From Clitoria ternatea (Eukaryota > Streptophyta > Magnoliopsida > Fabales > Fabaceae), in NCBI GenBank assembly GCA_037962975.1, contig CM075669.1, forward strand, positions 120,296,501 through 120,360,500: DNA of 64,000 nt, given 5' to 3'. Under the pieces are notes generated by a model. That model did not search any database and was not told the origin of the DNA. It was given only the letters and a program-made list of their open reading frames with translations. A program made the translations under genes and the position numbers. Below, piece by piece: positions 24,153 to 34,299 of this stretch. Within the stretch, counting starts at the first letter, position 1, and each line of letters begins with the position of its first letter.

Positions 24153-25649
24153 TGATGATGCATGATTTATCCTTAATTCCTCACTTTAAATGTGTATAAT
24201 TTGCCATCACTTATTGTGTAATATATTGTGTTTTAACATATTTTCATCATTTGAGTTTTATTTAATATTTAATTTGAAAATGAATTAAGGATTGATTTTT
24301 AGTGGAAATAATGGAATCCTTATTTCTCTTATTTTGTAGTGAATGATTGAGCTTGTAATTGGAAAAGATTGACCAAGAATCAAGAGGGAGAAGACACAAG
24401 TGATTACATGTTCAAAAAAGGTCAATAAAGAAGAAAATAAGAGAAGAACAGGGTCAAGAATCAATTCCCAACATCCATGAATTGATTCCTACATAAAACA
24501 AAGCCCAGGAAGTGAAAATGAAGGCTGGGAATCGATTCCCCACAGACATGAATCGATTCCCCACAGACATGAATTGATTCATCCATTAAAAATGGCCTGG
24601 GAATCGATTCATAGCCCCTGGGAATCAATTCACACACCTAGGAATCGATTCCCAGCCCCCAGGAATCGATTCATATGCTATTTTGCCCCTAGAAATCGAT
24701 TCCCAACCTCTAGGAATCGATTCATTTGCTTGGGAATCAATTCCCACCCCTAAGGAATCGATTCATGTGAAAAATTTGCCCAGTATTTGCCTAGATGAAT
24801 CGATTCAGGCACTTTGAAGAATCGATTCATCAAGTGGAAAACAGCATGGATCGCATTCACGAGTGGAAAACGCGAAGTGGAAACGGCACTGAAGTATTAA
24901 ATTGAAGTATTGGCCGACATTCTCCACCCAGTTAATAAACAATGGCACGCTGCTTCTTTTCTTCTCCTATAAATAGCATGCCTATCGACCATTTCATACA
25001 CACCATAACTTCATTCTTCTTCCTCTTCTCTACTTCTACTTCTTCTTCCCTCGGTTCTTTATTCCGGGTTAGGTTCTTTTAATTTTTAGTTTGCTTTAAT
25101 TGTGGAGGGCTTAAACCCCTAGATTGATTTTCTTGGAGAATATTGTAATATAATTTTGAGGTTCTTGTTTTTAATATAGTATGCTTTTATTGTTGTTTAT
25201 TTCTTCATAATCTTACTCGGCTTATTTAATTCCATTCTGTTTAATTAAATTTGTATGCTTAATCGGTTTAATTATTTAAATGTAATAAAATAAGATTTTA
25301 AATTAAAATGGATTAAGGAAATATGCATGCTTAATTAATATTTTTGTAATCACTTTTAATAATTATGGTTTGCTTAATTCCATAATTTGAGAATAGATTA
25401 TGTATGTAGGCGATGTTCTTACATATGCTCAATAATTCCTAGATTTTACGATCTTGACTCCTTTTGCTTAATTAGGATGCTTGATTAAAATATTCATTTT
25501 TAAATGAAAGTAAAGGAATTATGAATTGAAAAAGACGCTTAGTTGATTAATTCAAATTGAGCTAAGAAATCAACAGTAATAAAAGTGTACAAATTATCTT
25601 TAGTGAACCAAGGATAAATTTAATTACAATACTCCAAGAAAATCAATCG
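24153..25649 (+). repeat. Truncated 3' LTR of the Athila element
   Basis: It matches 15338 onward with scattered substitutions, including the GAATCGATTC cluster and TATA box. It ends inside AATCAATCGCTTGTT, about 250 bases short of the LTR end. The CTTGTT at the break also belongs to the pararetroviral repeat that follows. Confidence 0.82.
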
Positions 25650-25765
25650 CTTGTTAAGAGGCTGAAGTGGAGGCCAAGGATAAATTTAACAGGATCAATT
25701 TTTCTTTCCAAGAAAGGAAAATTTACATTATAAGAGGCTGAAGTGGAAGAAAACATCATACATGC
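25650..25765 (-). other. Pararetroviral junction segment with internal repeats
   Basis: 25650-25687 is an exact 38-base copy of 11655-11692, which lies at the 3' end of the viral polyprotein frame. TAAGAGGCTGAAGTGGA then recurs at 25731-25747. The segment separates the truncated Athila LTR from the viral N-terminal frame. Confidence 0.7.
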
Positions 25766-26600
25766 TTATGGTATGGCTATCTGTTTGGGAGGTGGTTCAA
25801 CTGGTTTACACTTTTGTATAGGCAAAGGTTTTGGAAATGGTTTAGTTGGTGGAGACCATGTAACCAAAGATGGGTCATTGGGTGGTGAAGGATGTTTATG
25901 TTTTTTGAGAATTTTCAAAGCTTCTTCATAGAAAGGAAGAAGCTCGTACTTCTTTCTGATTCCAACCCAGGGTCCATTTTCAGGATCAAATCTCCTCTCA
26001 GGTTTCTTAGGAGATTTGCAATGAGACTTCTTCTTTCTCCTTCTAGGTTCATCATCATCACTGTCATCACAGTCACTGCTATCATAGTCCATGCAGCATT
26101 CACAATCTGGATCACACATTTCAGGTGCCACATCCCATATAAAGTGACCATTTATCTTGTCACTATAGATGGGCGTTCCATCAGCTTTGAACGAATAAAC
26201 AGGAATTTTCTTTTCCTGTTCTCCTAGGGTGATCATCATTGTGGAGAAGACTGGATTTGAGGAGGAGGAAGAGGAAGATTCTTCTTCATTCTTGAAGATA
26301 GTCTTTATTCTGCCATCAGAGAGCCTTTTAAATGATGACTCAGTAGAGTGATCATTATTTTTTCTGTGCCTTATAGTCACTAATCCATTCCATAGGAATG
26401 AGTTTTAGTAACTCTTCTCTAGGGATTTTCCTGGGAACCTGGATGATAGATGGAGTTTTCTCCTCAGAATTTGCTATCACCATCAAAGTATTTTCTGAGA
26501 TTTTGGAGTCAACTGGAAGATCAAAGAGATGATCTTGAACTCTTAATATGATCTGATGATTCAGAGTAGCTTTGAATGCATCCGAGTCTTGAGGGGCTCC
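25766..26600 (-). pseudogene. Endogenous pararetrovirus: N-terminal (movement-protein-like) region
   Basis: The minus-strand frame 26600-26360 encodes LNHQIILRVQDHLFDLP and QVPRKIPREELLKLIP, segments I associate with the start of plant endogenous pararetrovirus polyproteins. The frame then shifts near 26380 into a 205-codon frame (26380-25766) with a Ser-run, a Cys/Asp-rich patch, a basic RRRKKK patch and a Pro/Lys-rich tail ending at TAA 25766. It is upstream of the coat region in viral orientation, and the two are now separated by the Athila insertion. The movement-protein label is tentative; no complete movement domain can be traced. Confidence 0.6.
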
Positions 26601-27257
26601 TATAAGTTAGACTTAAACTTTGACGTAGAGAGGATTGTAACCGATATGGTGTAGATGCTGAAAAGAGTCGACCCTCGGATACGAGCCGGTGTGGACTAGA
26701 ACAGCAGCAGCCGAAATGATAAGAGAGGACTGAACAGCTGCGAGAGCCGGTGTGGAGTTTAGTAGAGAGACGGTATAGGGTTCAGTGGGGAACCGGGGTA
26801 AAGCAATGGGAAATGGGTGCGGGATTGATAAATACGGAGCTCTTTTATGGGGTTCTAGACGGAGTCTGGGCAGCAGGGGAGAACTTACTTCAAGCAGGGT
26901 AAGGGCTGGTATCCTAGTGACTGGATTCAGAACCTTGGGGCCAGTTCTTTTCCTCAAGAGACTCGAAGAACCAAGAGTTGGAGTAATTCTCTAAAGGACT
27001 TTGGGTTTCAAACACCGGAGAAATTTCTCAGGATTCAGGGATTCAAGGTTCGGACACTTGGACCTCTTCAATTGAGGTATTTATAAAGGCTCCCTGGAGC
27101 CTCTCCTACATGCTGAGTGCTTGGACAGCTCAAGCTTCCACTCAATCCATGCGTGTAGTGGAGGGACAGCCTAGCCACTAGCAATTGTAGGGAACAGTGG
27201 CGGGTAGAGGAATTTTTTATAGTTTTTATCTCTTACTCCCTGTCTGCCATTTCCTGG
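26601..27257 (-). other. Probable pararetroviral leader/promoter region
   Basis: In viral orientation this lies upstream of the first frame. It has no convincing coding signal. A symmetric TATA-like core TTTATAAA occurs at about 27080-27087, so it could serve either strand. A TCCACACCGGCTC-like phrase recurs. The right edge is the Ogre LTR; the sequence resumes at 57859. It could instead be part of the inverted Tat LTR that ends at 58196. Confidence 0.4.
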
Positions 27258-27329
27258 TGTGAACACCTCTTTTGGTCCGGTCCAAGTGGAATGAATCTTT
27301 TTATACTGAATTCTAATTCAGAGTGGTCA

Positions 27330-28690
27330 AATTCGAGTAGAATGGCTCCAGAATAATCAGAGCCGAGCAAAATAACTCAGAATGAAGCTTTTCCAAGTGA
27401 AATACAGCCCTGTGGGAGGCAAATCCGATTGGAATGACTATAAAATGATCACATCTGAACAGGATGACTCAGGTTAAAGCATTTTGGAGTGAAATACAGC
27501 CCTGGTGGAGATAAATCCGAGTGAAAAACTCAAAAATGGTCAAATCCGAGTCAAAATGAAGCATTTCTGAGTGGAATGACTCAAAATTGATGAAATCCGA
27601 GTGGAATCACTCAGAATGAGTTATTTCCGAGTGAAATGCTTCCCTGTTGAAGTTGAATCCGAGCGAAATGCTTCCCTGCCAAGCCAATCTGAGTGGATTA
27701 TGCCCATTTTCAAGAGAAGTTCGAATGGAATGACTCAAAAAAGTTGAATCCGAGTGTAATCACTCAGAATGAGTCAAATCCGAGTGGAATATGCTCCTGT
27801 TGGATCAAATCCGAGTGAAATCACTCAGAATGAGTTAAATCCGAGTGACATTACTCTGAATGGAGAAAATCCGAGTGAAATTACTCAGAATGGAGAAAAT
27901 CCGAGTGGAGTATGACCTGTTGCGTGGGAAATCCGAATAATGACTCAACAATGGACCAATCCGAGTGGAGTATGACCTGTTGAATTCAAATCTGAGTGAA
28001 ATGATTCAGATTAGATGTAAATCCGAGTGGATAATTCCCTTTCAGATGCATTCCGAGTGGAGTATGCCAGTTTACAAGCCCTGATTGCAAAAAATGTCAA
28101 TTCCGAGTGAAAGGAATGCTGATTGAAGAAATCCGAGTGAAAGTGACCAAGCTCCATTCGGATTAAGAGCTCACAAGGTCAGTTCCGAGTGAAACCTTCA
28201 AGCAGTTAACTTTTGGGTCACTATTGAAGACATTCCGAGTGAACATTCCAAGCAAAGACAAGATCCGAGTAGCACGCCTCCAATTGAAGTGATTCCGAGT
28301 GAAACACTGATTCAATCATTTCTGAATCAGCTTTTAATTGGTTCCTGAGTAAAATACTATTCAATCAATTCTGAGTAAAGTTTCCACCAGTTTCCGAGTG
28401 AAACCATTGTGAAGAGGATTCCCGAGCGAATGTATCCGAGTGAATTGATGTGTGAGCACATCCGAGTCACATTTCACACAATACCGAGCCATTTCAGTCA
28501 GCACTGAGTGAGCCATCCTTTTCCCAGTTCCGAGCCCCTTTCTCACTCGAGTTCCGAGTGACTTTTCCCCATTCCCGAATGAGCCATCCTTTTCCCAGTT
28601 CCGAGCCCCTTTTTCACTCGATTTCCGAGTAACTTTCCCCCATTCCCGAGTCATCTTTCTCCCAATTCCCGAGTCATCTTTCCACCATAC
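27330..28690 (+). repeat. Dispersed TCCGAGTGA motif field in Ogre LTR
   Basis: Several dozen copies of CCGAGTGA or CCGAGTGG occur at irregular spacing of about 20-60 bases, almost all in this orientation. They often pair with a nearby ACTCAGAAT or ACTCAAAA word. The 3' LTR repeats the field from about 54150 to 55510. Confidence 0.88.
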
Positions 28691-28753
28691 TTCAAACCTT
28701 CACACTTCACATATTCCAGTCGGATTATGGAGAGGAGTTGGAATCCGAGTCAG

Positions 28754-29990
28754 TTTTCACTCGGTTCTGACTCAATCCAATTGCACAACACCAACATGAT
28801 TTTCCCAGTCGGATTTTTCCCCCTTTCCCACTCAGAATTGACTGAGAGGGTGATCCGAGTCATTTCCAATATTTGCACTCGGATTTCCAACATTTACACT
28901 CGGCATTCAACATTCTTACTCGGATTCCCAATTTTTTCACTCGGATTTCCATAATTCTCACTCGGTTTTCTGCCATTCTCACTCGGATTCCTACCAGGAC
29001 CCCCTGTTAGACCGTGCTGACTTGGATTCCACCACCCAAGTGGATCCAGGAATCCTGGGGGTGGCAGACAAGTGGCAAACAGGGTTGGAAGTGGGGGGAA
29101 TTAAAAATTCCCACCCAGCCGTTGTCCCCCACTTCACTCTGAGTGGAGGCCTGAGCTGGCATTCCACTCGAAAATGGAAGCCTGAGCTGGCCTTCCACTC
29201 AGACCAGCCTATAAATAGGCAAGGAGCTGAAGCTTTCAGCCTTTACACAGATACTTACACACACACAACATACACACTGCGCCATTCACTTCTCCTCTTT
29301 CCTCTCTCCATCAGCCCACTCCATCCTCTCTTCTCCAACCAACACCGCCCATTACTTCATACCTCTCAGCCCATACCGCCCAACAACCCCCCTCAACACG
29401 ACACCGCCCAGCAACCCACTTAACAACACCACCCAGACTCTCCTCTCCAACCAACACCGCCCAGTACCTCACTCCTCTCAGCCAACACCGTCCAGCAACT
29501 CTATTGTCCCTCAAGCCACAACACCGTCCCTTTCTCCCAAAACACCCAACCGTCCTCACCAAAACCGACCTCCTCACCCCTTCTCCTACACACCGTCCCA
29601 ATTCCTCTTACACACCATCTAGTACCCCCCTCAAGTCCACCAAATCCGATCTCCTCATTCCTCTCAACTCCAACACCGTCCCTATTCTCACTGTCTCACT
29701 CGGTAATCACTTGTCACTCGGTAAGATCACTGTCTCACTCGGTTTTTGCTATTTCCACTTGGTTTCCTCATTTTCACTCGGTTTTTCCTTGTCCTCACTC
29801 GGTTTTCTGCTGTCATCACTCGGTTTTACCATTTTTACTCGGATTCCCAATTTTTCCACTCGGTTTCCTCATTTTCACTCGGTTTTTTCCTCTTTCTCAC
29901 TCGGTTTCTGCTATTTCCACTCGTTTTTTTTTATTTTCACTTGGTTTTTGCCATTTTCACTCGGTTTTTCTCTTCTCCCACTCGGTTTTC
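28754..29990 (-). repeat. Inverted CACTCGG motif field in Ogre LTR
   Basis: From about 28754 the same core appears mostly as its reverse complement (CACTCGG), in two blocks: about 28754-29000 and 29697-29990. The second block lies downstream of the TATA box. The orientation switch is at about 28700. The 3' LTR repeats this at about 55570-56810. Confidence 0.85.
29209..29217 (+). promoter_or_regulatory. TATA box of the Ogre 5' LTR
   Basis: CTATAAATA lies in GC-balanced surroundings, followed by a CA- and CT-rich leader. The same box is in the 3' LTR at about 56028-56036. Confidence 0.7.
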
Positions 29991-31036
29991 ACTTATTTTT
30001 CCTCTGTTTTCAGAATTTATTGTTTCCCTTTCTCTTTTGTAGCTTCTACTACCTTTTTCCTTTCGTTCCATAGTAAAATATAATAAAGGGAAATAAATGC
30101 TTCCTATGTTTTCTTTCAAATCTAAATAAAAATCAATAAAAAGAAACAAATCATTTTTAAACAGTGTCGTACGGGAGCACTCCCGTCTACACAACCTCTT
30201 TAGGATTCGTACACGTGCGAAGAACTTCGCCTTGTACGAGTTCCCCACCTCAGTGACATCCATCATCATTTCCCAAGTCTTTTCCTAAAAGAAAAACACT
30301 CAGAACTACGTAACCCTGATTTTTTGATAATTCAAGAATACGTAGGAGCAGGACTTTAACTCCTGTCGGGCCCATCTTTCTTATTTCTTTTTGCTGATTT
30401 ATTTCCTTACTTCCACGTTTCTTTCATAAATGGCCTTTTTTGGTTACTTCCGTGAAAATCAATTTAGACGTGACGTCTTGTTGGTTTCCCCCTAGTTTTT
30501 GCCTAAGCCTCGCCATAATTCATAGGGAAGGGATACTTAGGACGAGACGTCCCGCTTATCTCTTTCCTATCCCTGTCTTTTTTTATTCAAGGATGTATAA
30601 TTTAGGCGTGACGCTTATTAGCATTCTCTTCCCTTCTCTGTCTCATATCGAAGTTGAGTTTAATTCGGATGAAACATCCCATTGACCTCGCTTCGACATT
30701 CTATGTTTGTACAGTTCTCTCATTCCATTCTGTCGTTTTTAAAATAAAAAAAAATACAATAATAAAAGGGAAGAAATGAATCATTTTTTTGTAAGGCTAT
30801 TTATGTTGCGCATTTTCAATCTTGGTACTGTTTTTGGACAGACGATGTAGGGTGCTAATACCTTCCCTACTCGTAACCGACTCCCGAACTTGAATCTGAA
30901 TTTTTAACCAGTGCTTTACTGAACCTAGTTTTTTTCCAATGTTTTTCCTATGGATAAAAACGTTGGTGGCGACTCCCTGTTTCATTCCACCCATCCTCTC
31001 TTCTCGCCGCGCCGTCGCGATCCAGGTTGCGACAGA

Positions 31037-31054
31037 TGGCGACTCCGCTGGGGA
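31037..31054 (+). promoter_or_regulatory. Ogre primer binding site, tRNA-Arg type
   Basis: TGGCGACTCCGCTGGGGA starts two bases after the LTR end. TGG pairs with the CCA end of a tRNA, and the rest fits the tRNA-Arg primer described for Ogre elements. Confidence 0.78.
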
Positions 31055-32034
31055 CCATAAGAGAGTCAGGCCAGTTTGGTTGAAAGCGCGTTTTTTATAT
31101 AGCCTTTGTTTAGCTTGGATTTCTTCCCCTTGTTTTTTTAATTTCCGTTAATTGTTGTGAATGTTCGTTATTATTTGCATCTTGTTATTCGTTTTATTGT
31201 CCATGTTCTGTATGATTGTTAAACCCTAGGGTAGAGGACTATGTTACTTTTTTGCAATCATTGAACCCTAGGATAGATGACTTTGTATATTTTGTTCTGT
31301 GTTTGTTCTCTGTGCAGAATGGTGTAAGGTAAAAAGGTATTGAATGCCCTTTCACACACTACACTCACAAATTACTCGCACACACTTATGAGTGGCGCCC
31401 TATACCCGGGCCCCAAATGAAACTTAAGTTAGGAGGGGTTGGTATATGGAATCGTATGGGATGTACTTCCTATCCGGTGATCGTGAGAACCCCAACTAGA
31501 GTTCGACCTCTTGTGACATACGCACCTAGTGGTTCCCCACTGTTGCGTCCTTGTCATGGGTAGGATCTTGGCTCTGGTAACCTTCTAGAAGTCTAGTATA
31601 AGCCACCTGGTATGAAGAGTCACTTTTAGACAAGCCCTAAGGTCCAGAGAAAACCTTCAACAAAACCTGACTTAGGCCACGAAAGGGCAAACTTTACTTT
31701 ACCTTATGTCATTTTCACTTTCCTGTTATTAAAAAGGGATTATCTATCATCCAAATATTCGCTTAGTCTTGGAAAATTTTTTGGAACTCACAAGCATTCT
31801 TCGGGTGAATAGATGATCCTCTCTTTTTTGTCATGTATCTCTGAGTCTGAAGTCATAGGTTCTCCTAATCGTCAAAGGAAAAATCCAAAAAAAATTATAC
31901 TTCATTTCCCTCTGGTTGAAGTGGCAATGACGATTGGGAAAACCTACGACTTTTGAGCTCGCATATCTGATTCCATTCTTTGTCTTGATATTCGCAGGGG
32001 ACGATTCCGAATTTGTCGGTATTTCTAAGACAGT
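31055..32034 (+). other. Ogre 5' leader, no ORF recognised
   Basis: About 1 kb lies between the primer site and ORF1. Scattered short frames have no recognisable content. Long leaders upstream of ORF1 are usual for Ogre elements. Confidence 0.6.
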
Positions 32035-33975
32035 ATGGAAATTAACATGGGACACAGTAATTGTGATATAGGGGTGACTGAATTAAAGAAGATATTGCAC
32101 CTCAAGGCTAGGAAGATCAATACTGATAGTTTACAAGCACTAGGGAAAAAACTGAGCTTGACACAAAAGATGACTTTCGCAAGGAAGTATGGGAAGATCC
32201 TGAAACTCTTGGAGGTAGACGTCCAAACAGAAGCCATCACAGCTTTGGCACAATTCTATGACCCACCTCTCCGCTGTTTCACTTTCCAAGACTTTCAACT
32301 GGCACCATCTTTAGAAGAATTTGAACAAATATTGGGTATGCCAATGGAGGGACAGATTCCTTATCGCCATTTGGACTATCATGCGTCAATCATTTCTGTC
32401 GCTCGTATTTTGAAGGTCCATCCTGAAGTGTTAAGAGGAGTACAAATGAACAGAAACCAGATTCCTGGATTTACTAGGGAATTTCTGGAGAAGCACATGC
32501 ATGTCCTGGCAGAAAGGGAAGAATGGGAAGCTTTCATTGATACCTTGGCTCTCACTATTTACGGAGTTATCTTATTCCCTAACTTAGACAACTACGTAGA
32601 TTATGATGCTATAGGTGTCTTCATCGCTCGCAAGCACAGAATGGAAAATCCCGTCATAGCAGTGTTGGCCAATGTCTATTGCACCTTGGATTTCTGCCAT
32701 ACCCAAGGAGGAAAGAGGATTATTTGTTGTTTGCCTGTTCTATATGTGTGGCTCACATCCCACGCTTTTCATTAATTGTGCAAAGCCGAGTGTCCCATCT
32801 CTGATTTGAAGTTGTGCCAGTTGACAACGAAGAATGAGCGTGAGTGGGCTAATCACCTTGTAGGCCTTACAACAGAAAAGGTGAGGTGGTGTCTTCAATG
32901 GCTAGAAATTGAGTCCATCATTTATAGCTGTGGAGGATATCCAAATGTTCCTCTAATGGGGACACAAGGCTGCATCAATTATAATCCTATTATTGCTAAG
33001 CGGTAGTTGGCTTATCCTCTACTTGGGCCGCCGGACGAAGCACTACTTACTCCTTTCGTTCTGTACTATACGAATGGGAATTACACCTCCACTATTCGGG
33101 ACATAGCCAATGCCTGGAAAAAGGTCCATAGGATGGGCAAAGAATTGGGAGCACGAAGCCACGCTGTGAGAGTTGAATACTTAGATTGGGTGGTGAACAG
33201 AGTCTCCATCGTGAAATTGCCTTTCAAGAGCTCTTCATACCAATCTGAGGACACAGTTCCTCCGCCGTGCATTATGGAGGACAAGGTTACCATATCACTA
33301 AAAGCCCAAGTAGAAGAGCTAAAGGCAAGGAATCAAAAATTGGAAGAAGACCTCCTGAAGTGCCAACAAGAGTGCGCCCTCCATAGGAAAGAGAACTCTG
33401 AAGGAAGGCATGCTATGGAAGAAATGCGGAAAAAGAGAAAAATTGATGAAGATTATAGAATAAAACAAGATCAATGTCTTCGGGCGGCCAATTCGCAACT
33501 AAAGATGAAGGGTCAGCAGAGCGATGCTGTATTGGCCGAAAAACAAATTTTAAAGGACATGCTGGTACAATCCAAGGAGAAGGGAAAGGAGGCTTTGATG
33601 CAAAAAGAAATGCTACAAACCCAAGTCCACAAATTGGAGCAACAGCTTGATGAAACGATGAGAGCTTATGAGCAAGAAATACATGCTGAACAGAAGAAAA
33701 CCCTTGACGCCGAACGCCGTTGCCAAGAAGCCACACGAGCTTTGGGGACAGAGTTAGCTCAACGGGATGGAGTCATTCATTTATGGATGGACCGTTTCGC
33801 CAAGTTGGCATACCTATCTAATGGAATCTTGGAATATTTTCCCTCAATGTTAAAGCAGGCCGAAGGCATGGTCAATCCCCTATCCACCCCAAAGGAGATA
33901 TCATCATTTTTGAACTATTGTCAAGAAAGACTTTGCAAAATGAAAGTTATGATTGCCCAAGCTAGGAATGGCTGA
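32035..33975 (+). pseudogene. Ogre ORF1 protein (plant mobile domain-like plus coiled coil)
   Basis: One frame of 646 codons starts at ATG 32035 and is interrupted by TAA 32773-32775 and TAG 33004-33006. The first 320 residues or so resemble the plant mobile domain (aminotransferase-like) proteins found as ORF1 in Ogre elements: FYDPPLRCFTFQDFQLAPSL, then QILGMPMEGQIPY. Residues of about 410-570 are Glu/Lys/Gln-rich with heptad character (LKAQVEELKARNQKLEEDL), predicting a coiled coil. It sits upstream of gag, the position that defines Ogre ORF1. Its role in the element's life cycle is not known. The TAG could derive from CAG by C to T. The second half alone is open for 322 codons. Confidence 0.75.
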
Positions 33976-34299
33976 ATATTGTAACCGTATCTTTCAAGTA
34001 ACATTGTACCTTTACAGATGAATGGGATGATGAATTAATGTGCCTTCACAGTTTGTCTCATGTTAATTTCCAATATACTGTTATACTAAGTGCTTTTGAA
34101 CACGACGTTCTGGGGAAAGGTCAAGGAATACGTGTCAAATTCGGAATCGTATCCCGCGAATGCCCATTTATTTATTTATTTATTTATTTTTCTTCTTTTA
34201 TCTTCTTTAACTGTTCCCTCTATTTTTCTAACCATTTGTCGTGATTCCTTAGACGCTACGGGTAAGCATCCCTACGCGACCAGGCTCAGAAAGAAACTC
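33976..34299 (+). other. Spacer between Ogre ORF1 and gag
   Basis: About 320 bases contain a (TTTA)n microsatellite at about 34164-34190. The gag frame is open leftward through this spacer to 34090, but those codons are hydrophobic microsatellite translation, so I start gag at ATG 34300. Confidence 0.6.

Larger units (their letters stand above)
15338..25649 (+). mobile_element. Athila-type Ty3/gypsy retrotransposon, 3' LTR truncated
   Basis: The element runs from a 1,752-bp 5' LTR (15338-17089) through a tRNA-Asp-type primer site, gag-pol (17301-22790) and a purine-rich tract to a 3' LTR starting at 24153. The 3' LTR matches the first 1,497 bases or so of the 5' LTR and then stops at 25649, where pararetroviral sequence resumes. 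The gag and integrase sequences are typical of the Athila (Calypso-like) lineage. No envelope-like ORF is seen between 22791 and 24150. It inserted into the minus-strand pararetrovirus. Confidence 0.85.
27258..31034 (+). repeat. 5' LTR of the Ogre element (3,777 bp)
   Basis: It is bounded by TG and CA and nearly identical to 54076-57853; in the stretches I compared, substitutions are about one per 70-100 bases. It contains fields of TCCGAGTGA and CACTCGG motifs, a TATA box at 29209-29217 and a CT-rich, ACCGCCCA-repeating leader-like stretch at about 29280-29640. Several open frames in this LTR recur in the other LTR and have no protein signature. Confidence 0.93.

Noticed and set aside
26613..26957. 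114-codon minus-strand frame in the viral leader
   Set aside because: Pro/Leu-rich with no domain; it lies where a non-coding leader is expected.
29022..30269. Open frames in the Ogre LTR (for example 29504-30073)
   Set aside because: They recur in the second LTR with broken ends, consist of CT-rich leader and CACTCGG motif translation, and lack any domain.
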